Positions 1 to 11,815 of a stretch of DNA of 64,000 nucleotides are shown here, in pieces (within the stretch, counting starts at the first letter, position 1; every line of letters starts with the position of its first letter). The translations under genes were made by a program, and so were the position numbers. The DNA comes from Syncephalis fuscata. Its lineage: Eukaryota > Zoopagomycota > Zoopagomycetes > Zoopagales > Piptocephalidaceae. Where the stretch lies: positions 46,035 to 110,034 of the forward strand of contig JAHLTZ010000052.1 in the NCBI GenBank assembly GCA_025786725.1, given 5' to 3'. A model generated the notes under the pieces. The model was not told the DNA's origin, made no database searches, and saw only the letters and a list, made by a program, of their open reading frames with translations.

Positions 1-1045
1 TGTTTGGTGTTCTGTTTAAGCTTTTCATTGAAAAGAGATTGTGTAAACGTCCATAAATTATCTTGTAGAGTTTCATCTTGTGCATAGCTACTGGGAGTTG
101 ATAGTTTGCCGTATGGAATAAAGTATTTGCCATTGTACCCTTTTTCCTTTACTTCATCCGACGTAGCAGCATAAAGCGAAGTCAACGCACCATTTGCCGA
201 TGACATAGAAAACAAACCATAAAACAATTTGTTTCCTTGGTTTACAATCCAGCCATGAGAATCTTCAACATTGCGACCAAGGTCAGAGCTGACTATTCCT
301 GGATGCACTGCGTTGACTAGGACTGTTGGACGGTCAGTGCCCTGTGAAACTTGTCTGGCAAATTGGCTAGAGGCTAGGATATTGGCCAATTTTGACTGGC
401 CGTAGCATCTCATCGATCCAAATGCTTTTTTGTCATTAATAGCCTCCAAAGTAAGACCAACACCGCCACTGTACGTATAATAATGTCCCATGCTAGCAGT
501 AAAAATGATGCGTGCAGGATCGTCAGCGGTGCCGCTATTAAGGATGGTTGGCAATAGGCGATGCGTAAATAGCGTTGGACCAACGTGGTTTACTCCAAAT
601 TGCGATTCAATCCCGTCTTCAGTCAACGAATAAGGCATTGCCATTATACCGGCATTATTGATAAGTATATGAATCTGTGATTCGGCAGCTATTAACTCCT
701 TCGCCGCAGCATCAACTTTAGCAAGACTGTTTAAATCCAAAGCTAGAAATCGAAGATCGGGTTCTGCTTTGTTTTCAGTACAGTTCTTTTTAATGTCCTC
801 TTTAATCTTCTCAATGGCCGTTTGTGCACGCTCTTCATTGCGGCAGGCAACATACACTCGGCTCCCATTCCTGGCTAGCTCCAAGGCAATATGGTAGCCA
901 ATACCCGTGTTGGCGCCAGTAACAACAGAGACCTATGGAATAACAAATAGATTAGAGAGTAGCCAAGAATAAATACACTAAACTATACCTTTCCCGTTAG
1001 GTCTGGAATCTTTTCAGTGGTATATTCTTTGCATAACCAACCCAT
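1..1045 (-). CDS. Short-chain dehydrogenase/reductase, retinol-dehydrogenase/WWOX-like (3' end cut by window)
   Basis: NAD(P)-dependent oxidoreductase of the classical SDR superfamily; the substrate cannot be told from sequence. Exon 1 (1045-989) encodes 19 residues starting MGWLCKEYTTEKIPDLTGK. An intron of about 56 nt follows, and exon 2 runs from 932 to the window edge. Exon 2 shows the Rossmann cofactor motif TGANTGIG, a VYVACRNEERA segment after the second strand, the LINNAG motif, a catalytic serine in FTASMGHYY, and YGQSK as the YxxxK catalytic pair. A later VNAVHPGIV motif is typical of the retinol-dehydrogenase/WWOX branch. The C-terminus lies beyond position 1, so it is incomplete only because of the window. 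The start is the first ATG in frame before a well-formed donor. The SDR call is very secure; the substrate class is inference. Confidence 0.93.
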
Positions 1046-3034
1046 TGTAAAGATTTAATAAACTGTATTTAATTCAAGTGCTGCTAATCGAGAAAAATAG
1101 AAGTGATAACTAATAAATGCTTACGCTTAACTCGTCAAATAAGCAAGTATTTATACACGGCCAATTATGTGATTTAGGTTGACGTAGAAAACAGAAGAAA
1201 TACCGGGAGTGGAACAACTGAAAGAGCCGAAGCGTTTTACCCAGCAAGTTAAGCCAAGCTAGTTGAGTCATGGGCACCACCCTATTGAGTGGCCTAATCA
1301 AAGCCAAATTATTCTACGTGGAAATCATGTGCTCGTCGCTGTCGTTTTAACATTATTCCGATTCACGTGTGCGCAAGTAAAATAGGCGGTGTTTCAACAT
1401 AACCAGTTACAGCCTTTCTCATTGCATCACATTTTAAAAAACATTCTTATCTTAGCATGTAATCATTAGATGATTATAGCGTGCAAATTAAAATATTGGT
1501 TATTTTGGAGTTTAAATATTACCTAACTGAAATTCCCATTATACATCTAATTAGCTAGTAATAACTAATCATCATTTAATAATCCACCGTCGAAATTACA
1601 TCATATGAACACTGGCAATGTAAATTATTATTGTCATTACCATCATTATCAGAATATCAACACTATTATTGTATCCAATGAACAATTGGTATGTAAATTT
1701 GGCTATTTATTAAACAGATAAACATTATTTTATATCAAATCACAACATGCTTTGTTTATTTCTGAGACTACTTTTGCTAGTAAGTGTACGCTATCATACC
1801 TAAATATAACGACTTTAGCTATAAATAAAAACAGTAATTACATATGCATAATCAAGTTGTTTTTATAATAAAAATACAGTAAATAAGCATAATTTATTTT
1901 GTGTCAAATGCCAGAACAAATAAAATAATGAAGGCTTTTGACAGAAATTATAAAGGCGTCGTCATTAAATGGCAAGCATTACAAAACATGGCATATAAAT
2001 AAACAATGTAATTTGAAAGCAATGGCATGTAAAGTAAGATATCTAGCCATGGCCTATCAATAAATAATTTAGTTTGTATTATGGCAGAAGTATTATCACT
2101 TGCATTATCAGTAGCAGTATGTGTTTGTAATCAAGTGGAAAATGCTGCATTAAGTGCTGCTTCTACATCAAATCAAATTATAAATTAAATTTTGTTAGCT
2201 GGATTACTGAGGACTTTTTGGCAATCCAAAACAACTAGCCATTGCTTAGATAATACCATTTGAGCAGACTCATTAATCGCGCTAGTTTAGGCAAAAAATA
2301 AATGATTTACTATTTAAAATTGCAGCATACTATGTTCAAAGGCGGTACAGAATAATGGCACATAGCTATTTGCAACACATGCAGTATTATTATATATTTA
2401 GACATGTATTATTCAAGTATTTACATTGTTGAAATTAGTAACATGGATATAACAAAATACTATAATGTATTAACAACTAGCGCAATATTTTATTACTAAT
2501 GTTTCACTGCGATCAGTTATTATTAAGAATGAATGGATACATACAAGTATAGATAAATTAAAGATGATACAAAAACTTGATAAAATGCTACTGTGTCTTT
2601 GTTTTGGATACAAAAGAATCATAATTAATCAACTAATCAATTAATTTGGCTATCTTGTGAGCAAAGACATAGCAAAGTATCTTTATTATATCTTGGCTGG
2701 TCTGGTATAATTCTAGCACGTAGAAAGCATGTTATTTTAGTACTGGAGCAATATGACATGCGCTATACTACATTCGCTTTCAGCTGTCTGGTACCAATTA
2801 CATGACATGCCTTGACAAACATTTGCATGGCAATAAGACTAGACATGAACGGCTTTAACTAATGTCATGCCGTCAATGATTTGACTGAAGCCAGGCAAAA
2901 AAAGCATATTGATAGCACAAATAACTGCAATCATAGGATATAAATAAAGCTTATCATGCATTTCTATTGATATGTTGTAGGACGACTACAATTCAAAATC
3001 TTGTTAATAGTAATTGCTCATTGATTTCTTCAGC
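1046..3034. other. AT-rich intergenic region, no gene seen
   Basis: About 2 kb of low-GC sequence between the dehydrogenase promoter and the next small gene. The only open frame of note is a 65-codon run on the minus strand (1307-1110) with no recognisable domain. The stretch nearest the dehydrogenase (about 1200-1400) is richer in G+C and probably holds its promoter or 5' UTR. No RNA gene or repeat was recognised. Confidence 0.5.
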
Positions 3035-3238
3035 ATGGATTTATTGCATAGCAGCGTATTCTATATCTGCATCTTTGTTGGAGTTTTTGCTATAGTAACA
3101 CCAATGTTCATTTTTGGATGGTGCCGCAAGAAAAGAGTCCCACCCGACACTGCTTCAGAAAGAGCACGCACCGATTTTCAAGCTTGGTTGGCAGACAATA
3201 ATGCCGGAAACCGTCGTGAATCTCAGATTGCTGTGTAA
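3035..3238 (+). CDS. Small single-pass membrane protein, 67 aa, unknown family
   Basis: Open frame with ATG at 3035; an upstream TTG in the same frame is unlikely to be used. The first ~8 residues are followed by a strongly hydrophobic helix of about 20 residues ending in FIFGWCRKKR. The basic cluster and the charged, polar C-terminal tail (ERARTDFQAW, then a basic RRES segment) suggest a cytosolic tail, an Nin-Cout or signal-anchor layout. Codon use and G+C are richer than the surroundings, which favours a real gene. An AG just before the ATG could be a splice acceptor, so an upstream exon is possible. I do not recognise the family. Confidence 0.5.
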   Translation: MDLLHSSVFYICIFVGVFAIVTPMFIFGWCRKKRVPPDTASERARTDFQAWLADNNAGNRRESQIAV

Positions 3239-3713
3239 ACGGCTGATGAGCGATGATATGCCATGTGTGTCTGTTATTATACCACAAATATAAATGCTTT
3301 CTTTTAATAAATAAGCGCGAATTATGCCCAAAAGAAGTCAAACTGCCATTTTAGTGTGTATAATCTATCTATAGATTTTTATCTGGATCCTCTAGCGTTT
3401 TATTGTCTACTGTACCCATATTTAAGCAAATCTATCTACAATCTGCGTAACTATATTTCAACTATGCCACAAACTCTTTTAACTGATTCATATACTACAA
3501 CCATTGGATATAACTAATACCAATATGGCGAATTATAAAAAACAATGACATACTACAATCACTGCTTTTTATTTGTTTTGATCATGCATTTTATTTCACA
3601 TTTGTCGATGCAACATTCATGATGTCAGGTGCAGTTAGACAAATAACTCATAATATAGTATTATACTAAACTCTGATTCTTTACGGATTTAAAAACCACA
3701 CTTATTCATCGAC

Positions 3714-4164
3714 ATGGCTTCTTGGCAAAAAGATGCATTTAATCAATCCAGAATTAATACCAAATCATTAATAAAAATAAAACAGAATTTGGTTGTTGCA
3801 AATGCTAAATATACAAAAAATGGGAAAACTAATGACACAATCGTTAAATATTTTGAAAAAAGTACATAGATTATAGAAAATCCAATTCATGGCCAATATA
3901 TGTAACACTCTACCATGTGCTTGCTGGTAGATTTCCATACAATGATCTACTAAAGGCAATTTTGATTATAGTACGCTTGGTTCTATACTTAAAGAACTTG
4001 AAAGCCAAGAACTATGTGCGCTGCCACCAATATCAGAAGATGCAAAGACACTTAAGACATTGCTGTCATTAATAGAAATAATAAACAATATAGCGGTTTC
4101 TGACCCATCAAAAAGACCAACTTTCGAGAAATATTTGCAGTATGCCAGAGTAAAGATGGCATGA
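3714..4164 (+). CDS. Hypothetical two-exon protein, about 118 aa
   Basis: Exon 1 (3714-3861) begins MASWQKDAFNQ and is basic and Asn/Lys-rich. Exon 2 (3956-4164) ends DPSKRPTFEKYLQYARVKMA. A GT at 3862 and an AG at 3954-3955 join the two in frame as YFEKSNFDYSTLG, giving an open protein with a charged amphipathic C-terminal half. Both exons are short, so neither stands out as a long ORF, and a minus-strand shadow ORF covers the same place. The donor (GTACAT) is weaker than the GTAAGT used elsewhere, and the intron is 94 nt, longer than most here. No family recognised. The support is the in-frame splice and the protein-like composition. Confidence 0.42.
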
Positions 4165-4432
4165 CTAATAAGTTGGGAAAGAGATCGAATAAACGCCCAG
4201 TTAAAATACATGATTCTATAAATGATACAGCAATAAAAACGCTATTTTTTATATAATCATTATTTATTATTGTGTAAATAATATCAAATACGAGTCATTA
4301 AGTATATCGTATAAAAGATTTAACAGGTTGGTAGCATTTGCACTAATTCGCCTATGCATTTAAGCAACCTGAATATCTAGATGGCCAACTGCGCTTTTAC
4401 TAAAGCACAGCAATGATTGGGCATTATTAGAT

Positions 4433-4939
4433 TTAAATAGAAATGCTGACACTTTTTTGAGCAGAAGTAAGACGAGAGCCGATGTTAATATCGGCACAGT
4501 TTTCGTAGTGCTCAATTTTGCCTGGGCCCAAATGAGCGGCATTCCACACCCAGCGAATGACCTTGCGACCGCTAATACCAGCTGGAATGTTGACGGTCCA
4601 TGGGCCAACCTTGCCTGGAGCAGCACAGTTGTTCTTTTGGGCAATACGACGGGCATTGCCGAGATTAGTGTCTAAGATATAGACCTCGCACATACCGATA
4701 TGTGGAGCAGTGATGGTAAAACCGAGCGTAACGCTGCGGCCCACGTTGGTGACTCGGCCAGCCGGCTCACCACGACAAACGCCTCGAGTGTTGGGATTTT
4801 TCAAATCGTCAATTCTGGTTGATGCTTTTTCGATAGCACGCGGAGTTGGGCTGGACATGTAGCCATGGGCAGCAACATCCGAGATTGCAGAGAGTGCCAC
4901 AATGGCAAACAGGCAGAGAGTGGCACCAATGCGAACCAT
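4433..4939 (-). CDS. LPMO-like secreted copper protein (chitin-binding type-4/AA-family-like), 168 aa, single exon
   Basis: The N-terminus has a signal peptide of about 24 residues ending DVAA, and predicted cleavage exposes His25 in HGYMSSPTPR. An N-terminal histidine directly after the signal is the first half of the copper 'histidine brace' of lytic polysaccharide monooxygenases. A second histidine sits in RWVWNAAHLGPGKIEHYENC, and several Cys (GVCRG, GMCEV, KNNCAAP, ENCADINI) could pair in disulfides. The C-terminal WxW...YxNCADI pattern is seen across LPMO families that oxidise chitin, glucans or related polymers. At 168 aa it is a minimal catalytic domain with no carbohydrate-binding module. 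The exact AA family cannot be decided by eye; a copper-binding, non-oxidase relative (X325-type) is an alternative. No intron is seen. Confidence 0.82.
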   Translation of the reverse strand: MVRIGATLCLFAIVALSAISDVAAHGYMSSPTPRAIEKASTRIDDLKNPNTRGVCRGEPAGRVTNVGRSVTLGFTITAPHIGMCEVYILDTNLGNARRIAQKNNCAAPGKVGPWTVNIPAGISGRKVIRWVWNAAHLGPGKIEHYENCADINIGSRLTSAQKSVSISI

Positions 4940-6230
4940 TTTAATAGCTGACTAGAGGGAAATAGCAGTAGTTTGTAGGGCGACGAATTAGCTGATAGGA
5001 ATAAAAAGATTAAGTTAGTGTTGCTTTCGAGTGTTTTTTGAATCAATCAATATCGATAGCAGAAGAAGTGTTTAAAATCGTTAGACTACTTGAGTGTTAA
5101 TAGCTGAGTAATGAGCGTATGAATGTTATGCGGAACTAGAGAGAAGTATTTTATGACTTTATTTATAGCTTTCCAAGTCCATATAGACATGGCCTTAAGA
5201 TACATTAATAATCCTGCAGCATCAGTAAATAATTGCTCCTGTAGCATAGGCTGTAGAATAGATACATATTACAGTAGTAGCACAAATGGACAATGATGTG
5301 GCTGCTTTTCGTTAGAATACACCAACCGACTCCCGTTCCATCTTGCGACTCCTCTGCAGAAAAGCCGTCGTATTCACTCAGTGGATTTGTAAAACACAAA
5401 ATAGTAAAATGTTTATTCATTTAAGCCTTAACTAGGTAAAACAGCCATTATCCAACCTTGTAAATGGCTTTTAGAGTACTGAGAATAACAAATGGCGTGA
5501 TATGTAAATGTTACATTGATACTATTATGTGGCTGTGGCCAAGGATTTTCATAAAGTGCAGATTCTGATGCAATATGATAATTGTCAAGTTTTTGTGTCT
5601 ATGTTAAGACAGCACGGTACTCCAAGGCCTATATGTTAAAATAAAACTACTGCAACCAGCTTGTTGTATATAATTTGTTCATATTTTACTTACTAGTGTA
5701 TTTTATTTCTATTAAAATACAGGCTAAAAATAAAAAAGCATAAGCACCATTCGAGTATATACTTTTATCCATTATTTTGCTTAGTATTTCAGCTAAATTA
5801 AGCTTTTACTGGACATTGTATTAATTGCTCATATTTGTGTTACAGTGTATTTAAAAAACTGAAAAATATGCCTGTGTAGCTTATAACTTGTTGACGGTAC
5901 ACGGCCCTCAACGGTATTGTTTCCATCACTCGAGGACCATATGTTGGCCCATGATCTCAATAAGCGTATTATTATGGTTTCTTAGTACTACCAAGCCTTG
6001 TGGTTTAATTTGCCCCTTCTACAGCGTTGCACTATATCGGTTCATCTATTTAGCTAATTTTGTAGCCATTAGCCAGTTGAACGTGAACGATTATAATAAA
6101 AGCCAATAATAATAATGGATAGTATTATTGTATTAATACAATTCATAGTATTGCGTTAAGTATCCAAGTTTAGCTACAAGTACCTTTATTACAATTGCTT
6201 GCTTGCTTAAAAGTATAATTAGTAATAATG
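4940..6230. other. Intergenic region with one possible gene fragment
   Basis: Upstream of the LPMO-like gene, 4940-5150 is probably its promoter. At about 5893-5985 the plus strand is richer in G+C and reads about 30 codons (DGTRPSTVLFPSLEDHMLAH...) to a stop. It looks like a fragment of a coding exon but I do not recognise the source. Nothing else is supported. Confidence 0.3.
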
Positions 6231-6254
6231 GTAACACATCTCAAAGTTAAATAG

Positions 6255-6645
6255 GCTGGTATTGCAGCGCTGTAGGATGATTCAATGCACGGTTAACTGA
6301 AACAGGTCCAAATGCTGGTCACTTGCTCAGCCAATGTCTATTCCCGTAACATGGTTTTACGTCGACCAAATAATGGGCAGGACCATGTCATCTGTTCGCA
6401 GGATATCCAATCAGAATGTGACCTCTAATGCCGCCTCTTCGATAGGCTATGCTGCCGTCGCAGTCATTATTAAAACAGCCATTTCGAATATTCGATCAAT
6501 ACACAAATATATTGCGGAGAAGGATATAGGCCAAATGTGTAGCACCTGGTGATCTACAGCAATTGACAGTATGTTCAAACATATCCGAGTTAATACAGTC
6601 TCAGTCTGTACAACTTTTAGACAAGTGACTATCCTTATTAGCTAT
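6255..6645. pseudogene. Fold-back pair of decayed COG2 exon fragments
   Basis: Two degenerate copies of the 3' COG2 exon (7185-7442) lie back to back. The left copy (about 6262-6365) is in the same orientation as the gene and matches roughly 7225-7322; shared blocks on the plus strand include TGCACGGT and CCGTAAC. The right copy (about 6366-6640) is inverted and matches most of the exon. Its plus-strand reading begins MGRTMSSVRRI against MGRTMSPVRRI in the gene, and later EKDIG against EMDID. Both copies carry many substitutions and stops, so neither is a working exon. They meet at about 6366, giving an imperfect hairpin with almost no loop. Confidence 0.8.
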
Positions 6646-7112
6646 ATGCTTAACTAAATAGCTAGTTAAGTATAGTAAAAACTCGTTTAATATACTCGCT
6701 ATTATACTAACGATATATTCTATGATAATAACTCTATTGTATTAACACTTTATTATGCACATTATTTACTGATTAATGCGTTCTATTATAACAGTTCTTG
6801 GTGTTAAATAATCATTTATTTTTCATACTACATTCATTGATTTATTACTAATATTTTATCTCAAGTTTTTATACATACTGCTTGTCAAACATATAGCTTA
6901 AAATCTATACTGCTAGTCTTTTTTCTTCTCCTTCACACTCGGCGGCAATGAATAAATGAAAATAAACAAAAGTTATTTGATATCAAAACCGTTATCATAA
7001 TATGTATCATTGGTTATTATTAGTAGTCCACTAGTAGCAAAATGGTAGTTTATTAAAAGTGCAATTGTTTGTCTGGCTTACAATCCAGACTATTGGCGTT
7101 CAGTATCCAAAT

Positions 7113-9528
7113 CTAATTGGTATACTCTAGCCATAAGGGCCTCTTTATAAAACTAATTAGTTAGTTATATAATTATAATGGCAATTACCTACCCAAAAAC
7201 TGTACAGCTTGAGACTGTAGTGACTCTGGTATGGCTGGACGCACGGTCAGCTGTAGCAAGTCCACCAGCTGGCCACGCACCCAGTCTATATCCATCTCCG
7301 TAACTTGTTTACGCACCGACTGAACATCCGAAATAAACGTCTCAGTGGTGGCTACACCGGCAACAGAAACTGCTGGAGAGGTAGCACTGGATGTCGCATT
7401 TCGGCTGGGTATCCGACGGACAGGTGACATGGTTCTGCCCATTATTTTGATTTGCTATTAAGTCTCGTCAGCAGATATCATCTCATACTTTTAGTTACCT
7501 TTTCGTTTTCTATTGTGGTACGAATAGAGGCCTCCGAACACCACTCAAGAAGCCAGGCACCATAACGCAGCATTAACTAGCAATAGTTTAATCTTAATCT
7601 AATAGAAGGCTAATTGTATACAGCATAATAAATACCTGACAAGATAGCTTCCAAAAACGTGCCATTAACGGCGGTAGATTTACTCGATTTGACCAGCATA
7701 GCTCAATCAAAGTTAGCGTGGCAGAAGTAACAGGTAGTATAGGTTTATCATTTTTATCGTATGCCGTATTAGATATATTCATTTGATTACTCTTCAAAAT
7801 TGCTGTCTCCAACATTTCTGTTATTTCATTAAATCTAATCATCGTACTATCCATTAGTAATTGCTTGTATATATTCTAAAGCGTTTTTGTTCTTTACCTG
7901 GCCTCGAAATACTGATCCAACGGCCAATGGCGAATAAGACTGCGCAATGCATTCGCAGCAGTAGAATCTTTTATACATTTAATCCGACTGGATGTATCGG
8001 CCCGTTTCAATAGCCATTGTTGAACTAGTTGATAATGCTAATATTCTACAGTTAAATAAATCAGATCTATATTTAATTATATAAACTACCTCTGAAAATC
8101 GATCCAAATCTTCTAAGCTAAAAAGGAATGGCATTTTCTCTTGTATACCACGTAGAAATTGTGGCCACATCACTTGTGGCAATAATTGTGGATCCTCGTC
8201 TATTATTGGTGTTAACTGATCTAAAAGTGCTTCATAAGCTTCGTCTAACAGCACTGGCAATGGATGTTCGCCCTTCTTTAATGTAGCAACCCGTTTTTCT
8301 GCATAGGATTTTAATGACAAACGCTGGTATCTAATAAGTAACTTTTTGAAATAACTATCATATAGCATCATTTATTACCGTGGATAAATAAGGTGCCAAG
8401 TATTCGGATATCAACAATGTATGGGCTATTGATGATTTGCCTATTTGTTTAAATATTTGATAATACAATATCAATACATCCCATGCTGCCACATGATCTA
8501 CAGACTTGCTATGTTGTACATTGTTTGAAGTATAAATGGTTCGCAGTCCTGATCTTAGTTTTTGAATAATGCTATCACTCAAATTATTTTGTATTTTGAT
8601 CAATCGCTTTATCATAAATATATAAGTAATGCACAGTTTATTATAATCACCATTTTGCCTACCTCGTTCATTTGATCGGCTATAGCATATCCCACTAATG
8701 CTTTACATGTTTGCGATATGTGTTCGTATAGATTGGATGCCCGTTCCAGTGATGTTTCCTGTAAAATAGCATCGCTATACAATATTAATTAGCTTTTTGT
8801 AAAATATGCCACTTTTAAATCTTACACATCATCCGTGCTATTTAGTGATGCCACCTGCTGAACTACCGTTTCGAGCTGATCATATCGTGTGATAGAGTTA
8901 TTAATTGGTTAAGGCGTGTCTATATATCATCCACTGTCATTAAATAAATTTAAACGCTTGTTAAATGATTGCTTACTGATACCAGCTGTTGCTGTCGAAA
9001 TGCTTCCTCTGTACGTTTCCAATTAGTATGAGCACCTTTGATCTGAGCCCGTATATTCTGCCAATAGTAATAGCGACAGAAGCGACAATAACTATCAATC
9101 TACCTAGCCATTTTTGTGCCCTCTATTACTTACCCCTAGACGTTTTTTAATATGCACCGATACTTCTTCCACATCCTGAACTTGAGTTGGAAGGTGTTCT
9201 ACCACGTTAGGAATACGTACAAACTGTTCACAATCCGCGACAATAGTATCGAGTCGACGTTCAACAATATACTCTTCCAGCTTCTCTAATTCGCCGCGTA
9301 GTTCTTCTAAAGAGTGGCGTGGCCGTTGCTTCAAAAAACTTTCAAATTCAAACATAGCAACGAATCTTTAACAGGTAAATGTAATTTCAAGTGACTTGAA
9401 TCTAACAACAAGGGAGCTGGTTTTTCTCGACGTGTCGCAATCTGGTTGCTAACACGAGCATGGTCATTGTCTGTATTGCTAGACGATGAATAACGATTTA
9501 CAGATTGCTTTGACCAATATTCATCCAT
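7113..9528 (-). CDS. COG2: Conserved oligomeric Golgi complex subunit 2 (COG2), multi-exon
   Basis: Lobe-A subunit of the COG tether, which acts at the Golgi in retrograde intra-Golgi vesicle traffic. The N-terminal part holds FEFESFLKQRPRHSLEELRG followed by a helical segment, the usual COG2 start. A middle exon reads VMWPQFLRGIQEKMPFLF, which matches the family's conserved WPQ...GLEEKLPSLF block. A later exon has ELCWSNRVNLPPLMARFWKL, matching the W(S/D)...LPLLxHRxWRLxL block, and the last long exon ends SQAVQFLGR. Exons are separated by short introns and several have YxxI/L-rich helices typical of COG/exocyst folds. Between the first exon (start ATG at 9528) and MFEFESF the frame slips by one base at about 9359-9360, probably a missing T in a T run. 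The 3' end is approximate: after 7185 one more small exon is expected, ending at about 7113 or 7091. Confidence 0.88.
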
Positions 9529-9544
9529 AACAGTTAATATGACT

Positions 9545-9960
9545 AAATGAGAGAATTATGGTAACGTCATTAGTATTAAAAAATGGCACTTATGTATCAT
9601 AGATTTATTATCCAATACACACATATTCTCTATTTATCTATATCATTCCTACCGCATGCTCATACTATCCTATATCAGTTATAATACACTGGCTACGCCA
9701 TATTTTATAGGTTTCAAACAAATATAGACCGATGAGTGGAATGAGTTGAAATTAGGTACAGGTTGTTGAGAATAGAACTAGAAATAAACAAACTACAGTT
9801 GCGAGTAAACATCAAATAGTAGTTAGTAGAATGGATATTCAATGGAAAGAGTATAAACAACGTTGATATAGCTGTAGTACATGGAGCGCAATGAGTAGAT
9901 TGCGTAAAGTACATTGCAACATATAGCAAATATAGATGCTGTTATTACTGTTTATTGAAG
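9545..9960. repeat. Dispersed fold-back repeat, copy A
   Basis: 9590-9700 matches the + orientation of the family seen best at 54.9-55.2 kb, with a core near TAGATTTATTATCCA and TATATCATTCC. 9720-9960 matches the following part of the same family but on the minus strand, for example ATGGAGCGCAATGAGTAGAT against the inverse of CTCATTCCGCTCATTCCACT. The copy is therefore rearranged: two halves of one element lie in opposite orientation. The 71-codon ORF on the minus strand here is part of the repeat. Confidence 0.65.
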
Positions 9961-11815
9961 CATGCTCATTACTAACCAACTATCTATCTTTAATAAACAT
10001 GTAATTTACTATATTTGAGTACAGTATGGCAAAAGTAACAGTGTACAGCGATAGTAGTGTTAGCTAGTTTATGCATGCTAGATTACTATGCATAAGCAAT
10101 AGGTAGCGGAAGCTGTAACACTATGACTTGTTTTGTTAAATAAAGTCAGCCATGTTATGCTTATTTTCTAAAGTCTTTTGTCACTTTTTACTTAATCGTG
10201 CTATCATGTATTTCTATTGTATTTGATTATTCTATTTTCAATTGCTATAAATTATACATGACATATTTAAATTTGTTCTAAACTGTTTATCAAAATAACT
10301 ATGAGATACAGTTTATTTGTTTTTTGCACATATAACAGTTCTGAGGCATGATGATCAGATTTTTTGGGCTACCATCTGGATCGCGCATAAACATTTGGGC
10401 GACAATGTTAGTAGAGTCGTATGAGTAAGCTATTCCTACGCGTAGCTGTCGGAGATCAAATCTGGTTAAAGACACCGACGAGTTAAGAATAAGCCCCACC
10501 AGCACAAATCGCCTTTTTCGTATAATAAAAAATTCAAGTTACAATAAAGTAGTCTAATACGAAAAAGACGATGCAGCAAGGCTGGTGGGCCTTGTTCTTA
10601 AGATAATCGGGAGAGACAGATTTGCCAACTGGCAGCATAAGGAAAGCTTACAAGTACAGCTCTACAAAGCATTGTCGCCCTTTTTTAAAAATGCAAAAAC
10701 AATTGTCATGTCTATGTTATTTTATATTTTGCATGATATTTTGCTTAATATTAATATGCTAATACACTTCACTGGTAGCATGCCACGTCATTTAATACAT
10801 TTACTTGCACTATTGTTAATTAAACAGTAGTATATTAATTATTGTGTATTGCTGAAGTATTTATCGGTGTGGCTATAGTTATATTGTGCCGACCAATAAA
10901 CGTCCACCAATCAAGTAGCTGATGATAGTATTATCAACACGCAACATACCTCAGTATCGAAATAGCCGATCAGTTATTCCTTAATAAAATACCAATTTCT
11001 ATTCTTACTTTCGTTTACTGTGTTGAAAGATGATTGTTAGAATGAGCAGTGTGTTTATAAATTACGCTGCCCCAACGACTATATAAATAACCTATTTTGG
11101 TATCAAGGCTATAATAATATCGTCTTTTTTTATTATTTCATCACTTAACACAATAGCTGTACTCTTGGTTTTTCAATTGCTACTGAAAACATAAGAGTAG
11201 CTGTCTGCTACTACGGTGCTACCTAAGTACGCGTTACAAGTGCAGCTGACTAATCATTCATATAGCTTCCACACCTACACCATCTTTTTCTCTGCCCTTA
11301 AAGTGTTGCAGCCGTATACAGTAGCAAATAATAAACTGTCTATCATGCTTCAAAGGCAACTGTTGCTATACAAGAGCAGATAAACCTTACTATATAACTT
11401 ATTTTGATACGCACTACTTTTTAATTAACAGATACTATTTTTATTTATGTATAAAGCAGCTTCTATTGTCACTATTTTATTTGTAGTAGCAATATTCTAG
11501 TATATCCAACCGTATTGTATAGCTAATCGTTTAGTTATTTACGTATTTATTTATACTTGCTTAGTTATATACGATACATTTGCCCATGCACTATACATAA
11601 CTATTTATTTATATAGTACTACTGTTTTATTATGTCGTACAGCTCAATTGTATATATAGCTGCGTAATGTAGCCATTTACCATTTTATTCGCCTATGTAA
11701 TAATTTATCGATACAATCATTTTGTTGTGTTATATATAGTTGTCCAATTACATCGTATATATTTGAGTTTCTTTATTTTTACCTGTATTTTATTAACAAA
11801 ATAGTGTAATTTAAA
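9961..11815. other. Intergenic AT-rich region containing an inverted duplication
   Basis: No conserved gene is seen. The only structured part is the fold-back at about 10.36-10.70 kb, listed separately. The rest is low-complexity AT-rich sequence. Confidence 0.45.
10360..10705. repeat. Imperfect inverted duplication of an unidentified coding-like fragment
   Basis: The left arm (about 10360-10527, read on the minus strand) and the right arm (about 10557-10705, plus strand) are homologous. Shared blocks in reading order are ATACGAAAAA, GCTGGTGG, TTCTTAA, AGATTTG, CTCTAC and CATTGTCGCCC. The centre is a ~30-nt AT-rich loop near 10540. The left arm stays open for 68 codons (SVSLTRFDLRQLRVGIAYSY... 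and MFMRDPDGSPKN), which looks like a fragment of a real protein that I cannot identify. The right arm is also open but altered. Confidence 0.65.
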
